The position numbers were made by a program, and so were the translations under genes. From Omphiscola glabra (taxonomy: Eukaryota; Mollusca; Gastropoda; Lymnaeidae): a DNA stretch of 64,000 nucleotides. The DNA lies in contig OZ024794.1 in assembly GCA_964017045.1 (NCBI GenBank), forward strand, positions 35,817,182 to 35,881,181, read 5' to 3'. A model generated the notes under the pieces. It saw only the letters and a list, made by a program, of their open reading frames with translations, searched no databases and had not been told where the DNA came from. Positions 59,310 through 64,000 of this stretch are shown one piece after another; position 1 is the stretch's first letter; each line of letters starts with the position of its first letter.

Positions 59310-59945
59310 ATGAAACCATTAAAATTAGAAACCACACTTTTGAAAAAGTAAATCAATTCAAATACCTAGGATGTTTATTAAATGAAAGAAATAAATTAGT
59401 AACAGAAATAAAAAAATAAAAGAATATCAGCCGGGATCAGGGCCTACTTGAGTAGTCAGAAAATACTCACAAGTAAAAACATTCAAATAAAAGCAAAGAA
59501 AACTATAAAACTGTAATCAGAGAAGTTGTAACATATGCAAGTTAATTGTGGACCCTAACAAGAACAGTTGAAAACCTATTAAACACCTGGGAGAGAAAAG
59601 TTCTCAGGAAAATACTGGACCAAGAAAGGATGAATATGGATGGAGAATACAAAGCATCCAGGAAAATTTACAGTCTATATTAGCATCTCACGCTAGTGGC
59701 AGACTACGCTGGGCAGGACACTTAGAGAGAATCCCAAATGACAGAAGAGTGAAGAGGGTGCACCACCAAAACCCCAGAGGAAAACGACTCAAAGGCAGAC
59801 CTAGGCTTAGATGGATGATGATGTGGAAAAAGATCTACAACAGCTGAGAATCCAAGCATGGAAAAGAAAAGCATCAGTGAGGTCTGAGTGGAAGGAAGTG
59901 GTGAGGCAGGCCAAAGACGCTAAAGGATGAATGGATGGAAAAAAT
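59310..59945 (+). pseudogene. LINE ORF2 3'-end remnant
   Basis: Broken frames read FEKVNQFKYLGCLLNERNK, then TWERKVLRKIL, RLRWAGHLERIPND, RGKRLKGRPRLRW, QAWKRKASVRSEWKEVVRQA. This is the usual C-terminal text of a non-LTR retrotransposon ORF2. Stops and small indels break it. It ends with the short tail repeat ATGGATGGA. It is a different LINE piece from that at 19620. Confidence 0.82.
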
Positions 59946-61909
59946 AAAGTTGAACTCTTTCAAATCTTCACCATCTACTCAAAATTATGGGGATGTTTTT
60001 TCAATAATTAAAAAACAAGTGTATCCTTGCCAAGTTGGACTTTTATGTTGTGTTTGCCTCTTTAAAATTTAAAGCAAATAAATAAGATTAATGAGAAATG
60101 AAACAAAGATTATAAAACTAAAATATTCAAACATAATTTGGTTGAGTTGTACTAGTCACACATGAAAAAACTAGTACAGGGTATTCAACATCTAGTTTTA
60201 AATTCTGGTAGTTCTGAATAATTAACAAGCTCCTTTCACTTGGGACTGCTGCTAGATCAATTAAATAATCTTATTTTATTTGACCTTAAATATGTCATCA
60301 AATATTTTCTAATCTGTAATCTGCCAAAGTGAGGAGACTCAATTTAATTGAACCATTTAATGCAAGACGTTACGAGATTTTTTTTATTTGTTATGGCTGT
60401 TTAATTAATTAACATTATTTAATTTTTTTCCAGTTTCTTGTCTCATTCTGTGCAGACTGATAATGTAAAGTTTCACAGACAACCACTTGGGGAAATACTG
60501 GTCTAGATCTAATAGTTTAAGACACTAGCGTGGTCCAACAATGAGGCGTTTTTGTGCTGTCATGGTTAGTGGTAAACAAAGTCTTTACAGGCCCGACCAC
60601 TCCTGTGTTATTCACCCGTACAGGAAGTTCAATATCACTTTTAAAAAGCTTATTATCACAAGACAATTTTACTCTCTTAAACTGACAAATTTTTATTCTG
60701 TTTACTGTAACTAAGCTGTTTTCAGGAATGGCCAACTGAATATAAAATACAAGAAAGCCTCTTAAGAAAATATGTCAATGTTTGTTATAATTAAATCTAA
60801 TTCCTGAATTAAGTTCAGGCAAACCCACATTGTGAATCATATTGAAATGAAGTTGAGTAATGTGCACCATTTAAGAAGATGTGAACAAACATCAGTGCAT
60901 AATTAACTAGATTTATACAAAACCTTAGAACAAAATCTTAGCAGTGAAAAAAATATTTAAATTATGATCTATATTTAATTCACTGGATGCTCTATTCCAA
61001 TCACTGGAACAGTGGACAATTAAATTCACTGTATGCTCTATTCCAATCACTGGAACAGTGGACAATTTCAACACACCTCAAAATGAACCCACTACAGCAA
61101 TTATAAAAAATTTTAAGTTATAAGGATAACACAAAATAATGATTGATAGTGAAAAATACCACCAATGGCAATAGTTTACATATTTTTGTTTTCTTAGTTT
61201 TTCTGGTGGCTATTAAGTTTGTGGTATCTAAGGATTCCATCTTTTTTTTGTTGAGTTTTAATGTTCAGCAACATTTTTGCTTGTATTGATCAGCATCCAG
61301 CAACAATAATATTTACTCCTTGTAGTTTAAATTTTCTCGCCTTCTTGAAAATTATGAACAATAATTTAGAAAAAAAATCAAATATAAATTATGAAAAATG
61401 TTATATTTATGTACACCCATTAGAATTTACATGAAACAAAAAGAGAAAATATTTACACCAATTACTCATTTTTTTAATTGACATTCATTTAAATTACTCA
61501 GGTTGAAATTTAGTTGAAGCAATTTCATTTAGATAAGTTTGGTGTTTTATAGTACCTCTAAACCTAAAATAACAAAGGGCAACACATTGCATGGTTTAAA
61601 CTAAATAAATAAATTAAGACAAAAGCTATCACTTAAGCCACTTTGATTTTCACGTCAAAGTAGGCAAGGTTCAGAAATACACTTCTTAGTTTGCTTTTTT
61701 ACCAAAACACAAGTACACTTCTAAGTTTGCTTTGTCCCAACACACAAATACACTTCTTTCTTTGACCCAACAAACTTCATAACTTGCTTTGACCCAACAC
61801 ATCCACAACACAAGTTCACTGCTTAGCTTAATTTTACACAAAGCATCCACGACAACCAACCATTAATTGATGTAAAAGAAAACTCCTAATAGCTGAAAGA
61901 AATTTCATA
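59946..61909. other. Intergenic sequence between the mucin and JTB genes
   Basis: AT-rich. It contains two tandem 46-bp copies (60977-61068, starting AATTCACTGGATGCTCTATT) and about four loose copies of a 30-35 bp unit with ACACTTCTTAGTTTGCTTT (61675-61830). The minus-strand open frame at 60517-60735 has no recognisable domain. The 3' UTR of the minus-strand gene must lie here; I could not fix its polyadenylation site. Confidence 0.55.
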
Positions 61910-64000
61910 TTATATCCCAGCCGCTATTTGTTTATTAATTTTTTCCATGAGTTTTTTATCCAGTTTTTTCTGCCGTAAATAAACAACAGCATACGAGGTG
62001 AGCCCTACCAACAGAGTCAACAACTCAAACTTCCAGAACTCTGCTTCCTCAACAGCAGGAGAAATATCACACCTGAAAAAGAAAAAAACCCTAATGCATA
62101 CAATTCTATAAAATGTTTCAGGAGAGACAAATCTTGAGTCATAAATTCTGGCAGCACTTAAAAATTAAATGTGAATGACTTAAGAACATCTAGATGAAAT
62201 TACATAATAGCCTCATCAACACTGTATTTACCCAACAAATTCTTCTTTTCCATCTTCACAACGAATCTTTTCTTTATATCCATGTTGTTTACAGTATGGT
62301 TTCTCAGCACGCTGAGAAGGTTATAAAAATGAACACAGTGAATTTAACTAGTGAATAAAATACATTTTAACCCATTGAACCCGCGATCCCGCTTTATCGG
62401 TCTGCGCCTTAAAAACCCACACCCCGCCAGACCGATATATCGGTCTCCAATACCTTACCATAGATCGACAGTCCGTATGTATAATGTGTTGTAAATACTG
62501 AGTTCATGGTTTATCACGTGACTTGCGAAAGGTCACAGTAATTGCCGCGCCCATGAATGCATTGTTTTTGTTATGTTTTAGTAATGTTTTTCGATGTATA
62601 GAGTTGACGAAAATGCAAAAAAAAAAATTCTAAATTACACAAGCTAGAGTACTTTTATGAATATGTAAATAATTCAGAGAATTATTATTTTCTTTTGAAA
62701 ATGATTCAAATAAACAAATATATAATGATAGTGACGATCAATTGACTTCAACTAGTGACTAGTGCTATCGATGTGTGCTTAGAAATAAAATAAACAAGGT
62801 CTACCCCCTAGTTCTAGCCTTGGCTTTTATGAAAAATCAGGGTCGTATAAATGACCTTTTACTATGCCATTTTACAACATTTCTAAGACATTTTTATTTC
62901 TGTTATACATTTATAATACTAATGGACTACTAACAGACACAATTAGATTGAAATAAATAAAATTTATTTAATTTTATAATCATTTGATTTTGTTTGTTTG
63001 TGTGTCAGTGTGTGGACTTTTCTTCCCAGGAGCCCAGGGTTCAAAGGGTTAATTAATGATTAGATCTATTCAAATAATGGGAAATGCTTTTTAAAAAACA
63101 GTTTTGTTGAAATATAGATTTAGAGAAAAACAAACCAATTCATCTTTAGGGCATCTTTGGCACTGTGTAATGGATGTGTACACAGGACATGATGTTTCTT
63201 TTGGTTCTGAAAAATTATTTAAATAAATCTTAAAAAGCTTCTCAAAAACTGTCACAGCAAACAATTAAAATAAAATACACTACACAGGAATTCAGATTCA
63301 ACGAAGCCAAAAAAGCATGAAATAGCAAAACAACCAGTGCAGTAATTGAGGGATTTTGGAAATATATATAAATAAATACTATGCAAGGACACTACACAAA
63401 GTTTTATGATATTGTAGTCCATTTATGAACAAATAGATGCTGATGTTTGTATGAGCTAAGAAAGCTTTCAATTGTGAGCAAACACTGCTGAGTTTTACTA
63501 TAATTTAACAGTTCCTGGAAGTCCTAACTGTGTGGTGTGATTCTTCCATTACCCAGTGCATGGTGGATGGTTAAGAGAAGTCTGATCCAATTTTTAAAAT
63601 GGCTAATAATGAATCATTTAAAATCAGGCATATTTACGATGAGATCTTTGTGATAATTCATGCTCCTTAAACTTGATTGTAAACATATGTTTGTTGGTTT
63701 TTTTTTAAATAGTTTAAAAACCCACAGCACAGATTCTAAGCTGCACCTGGATTTGCCTTGTTATTTCTCATTCTTCTTTAAACTGAAGAGAGATGGTATT
63801 ATAAAATTTGAGGCCATGAGTCTGTACTTTCATATCTTATAAGATGATGGTTTGTACATACTTTTAGAATGCACAGCAAACCAAACAATAGTGCAAGTCA
63901 TTGGTAATATGGTTATTTTTAACCTGCTATTAACTTGATCCCTCTTCTTCAATTTTTTTTTACCTTCTTTTGGCAGTTGTCTTGTATATTCCCAGTGACT
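61910..64000 (-). CDS. JTB: JTB-like (jumping translocation breakpoint family) membrane protein, 5' partial
   Basis: Minus-strand exons: >64000-63964, 63206-63136, 62311-62232, 62072-61910, all with GT-AG borders and one frame. The protein reads SHWEYTRQLPKE, then CPVYTSITQCQRCPKDEL, RAEKPYCKQHGYKEKIRCE, EFVGCDISPAVEEAEFWKFE, a hydrophobic segment (LLTLLVGLTSYAVVYL), then RQKKLDKKLMEKINKQIAAG and a stop at 61910-61912. The Cys-rich ectodomain, FWKFE before one transmembrane helix, and the short basic tail match JTB, a single-pass type I protein linked in vertebrates to mitochondria and cytokinesis. The signal peptide and N-terminus lie past the window. It is convergent with the mucin and shows no functional tie to it. 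Confidence 0.85.
62371..63048. mobile_element. piggyBac-like MITE (678 bp) in a JTB intron
   Basis: Starts CCCATTGAACCC and ends GGGTTCAAAGGG, an imperfect inverted repeat with one mismatch, and is flanked on both sides by TTAA (62367-62370, 63049-63052), the piggyBac target. A palindromic motif AGACCGATATATCGGTCT lies at about 62430-62450, with a related ATCGGTCTG nearer the end. No transposase frame is present. Confidence 0.78.
63207..63963. other. JTB first visible intron, no gene seen
   Basis: AT-rich. The plus-strand open frame at 63660-63842 is low-complexity and unsupported. Confidence 0.6.

Overview
This looks like animal nuclear DNA: AT-rich, intron-rich, full of eroded transposons and minisatellites, and organised around spliced genes with GT-AG introns. 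Its gene content (a very large secreted mucin and a JTB homologue) and its repeats (hAT, piggyBac-like, RTE-like LINE, tRNA-derived SINE) suggest a lophotrochozoan, most likely a gastropod mollusc. The taxon is inferred, not shown.

Positions 1 to about 58,800 hold most of one plus-strand gene, a giant secreted mucin. Its 5' end lies upstream of the window. I could join 21 coding exons in a consistent frame: about 10,970 codons without an internal stop. Two huge exons encode Pro/Thr/Ser (PTS) domains: exon 1 (to 13,107, open at the window edge) and exon 7 (23,456-40,837). Both are tandem arrays of a 252-bp unit (84 residues, 14 hexapeptides of STPGSP type), about 51 and 69 units. Between them five small exons (13,273-22,976) encode an unrecognised domain of about 160 residues. 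After the second array come an unrecognised Cys-bounded domain (exons 8-9), VWC-like and TSP1-like modules (10-12), TIL plus VWC-like (13-15), TSP1 plus VWC-like (16-18), VWC (19-20) and a C-terminal cystine knot (20-21). A polyadenylation signal follows at 58,776. Most module boundaries fall at phase-1 introns, the signature of exon shuffling.

The introns carry most of the other structure. There are many minisatellites, two of which have amplified a splice donor of the mucin gene. Transposons with clear ends include a 1.57-kb hAT-like element inside a minisatellite, two copies of a 0.35-kb hAT MITE, a 1.1-kb hAT element carrying a broken transposase, a 1.06-kb hAT-like element, a probable solo LTR (49,461-50,851) and dead LINE fragments.

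From about 58,800 to 61,900 there is only repeat-bearing intergenic DNA, including a second LINE remnant. The minus strand from 61,910 to the window end carries the last four coding exons of a JTB-like membrane protein, tail-to-tail with the mucin, with a piggyBac-like MITE in one intron.

The mucin would be secreted, dimerised through its cystine knot and extended by very dense O-glycosylation of the PTS arrays. The other genes and elements show no functional link to it.
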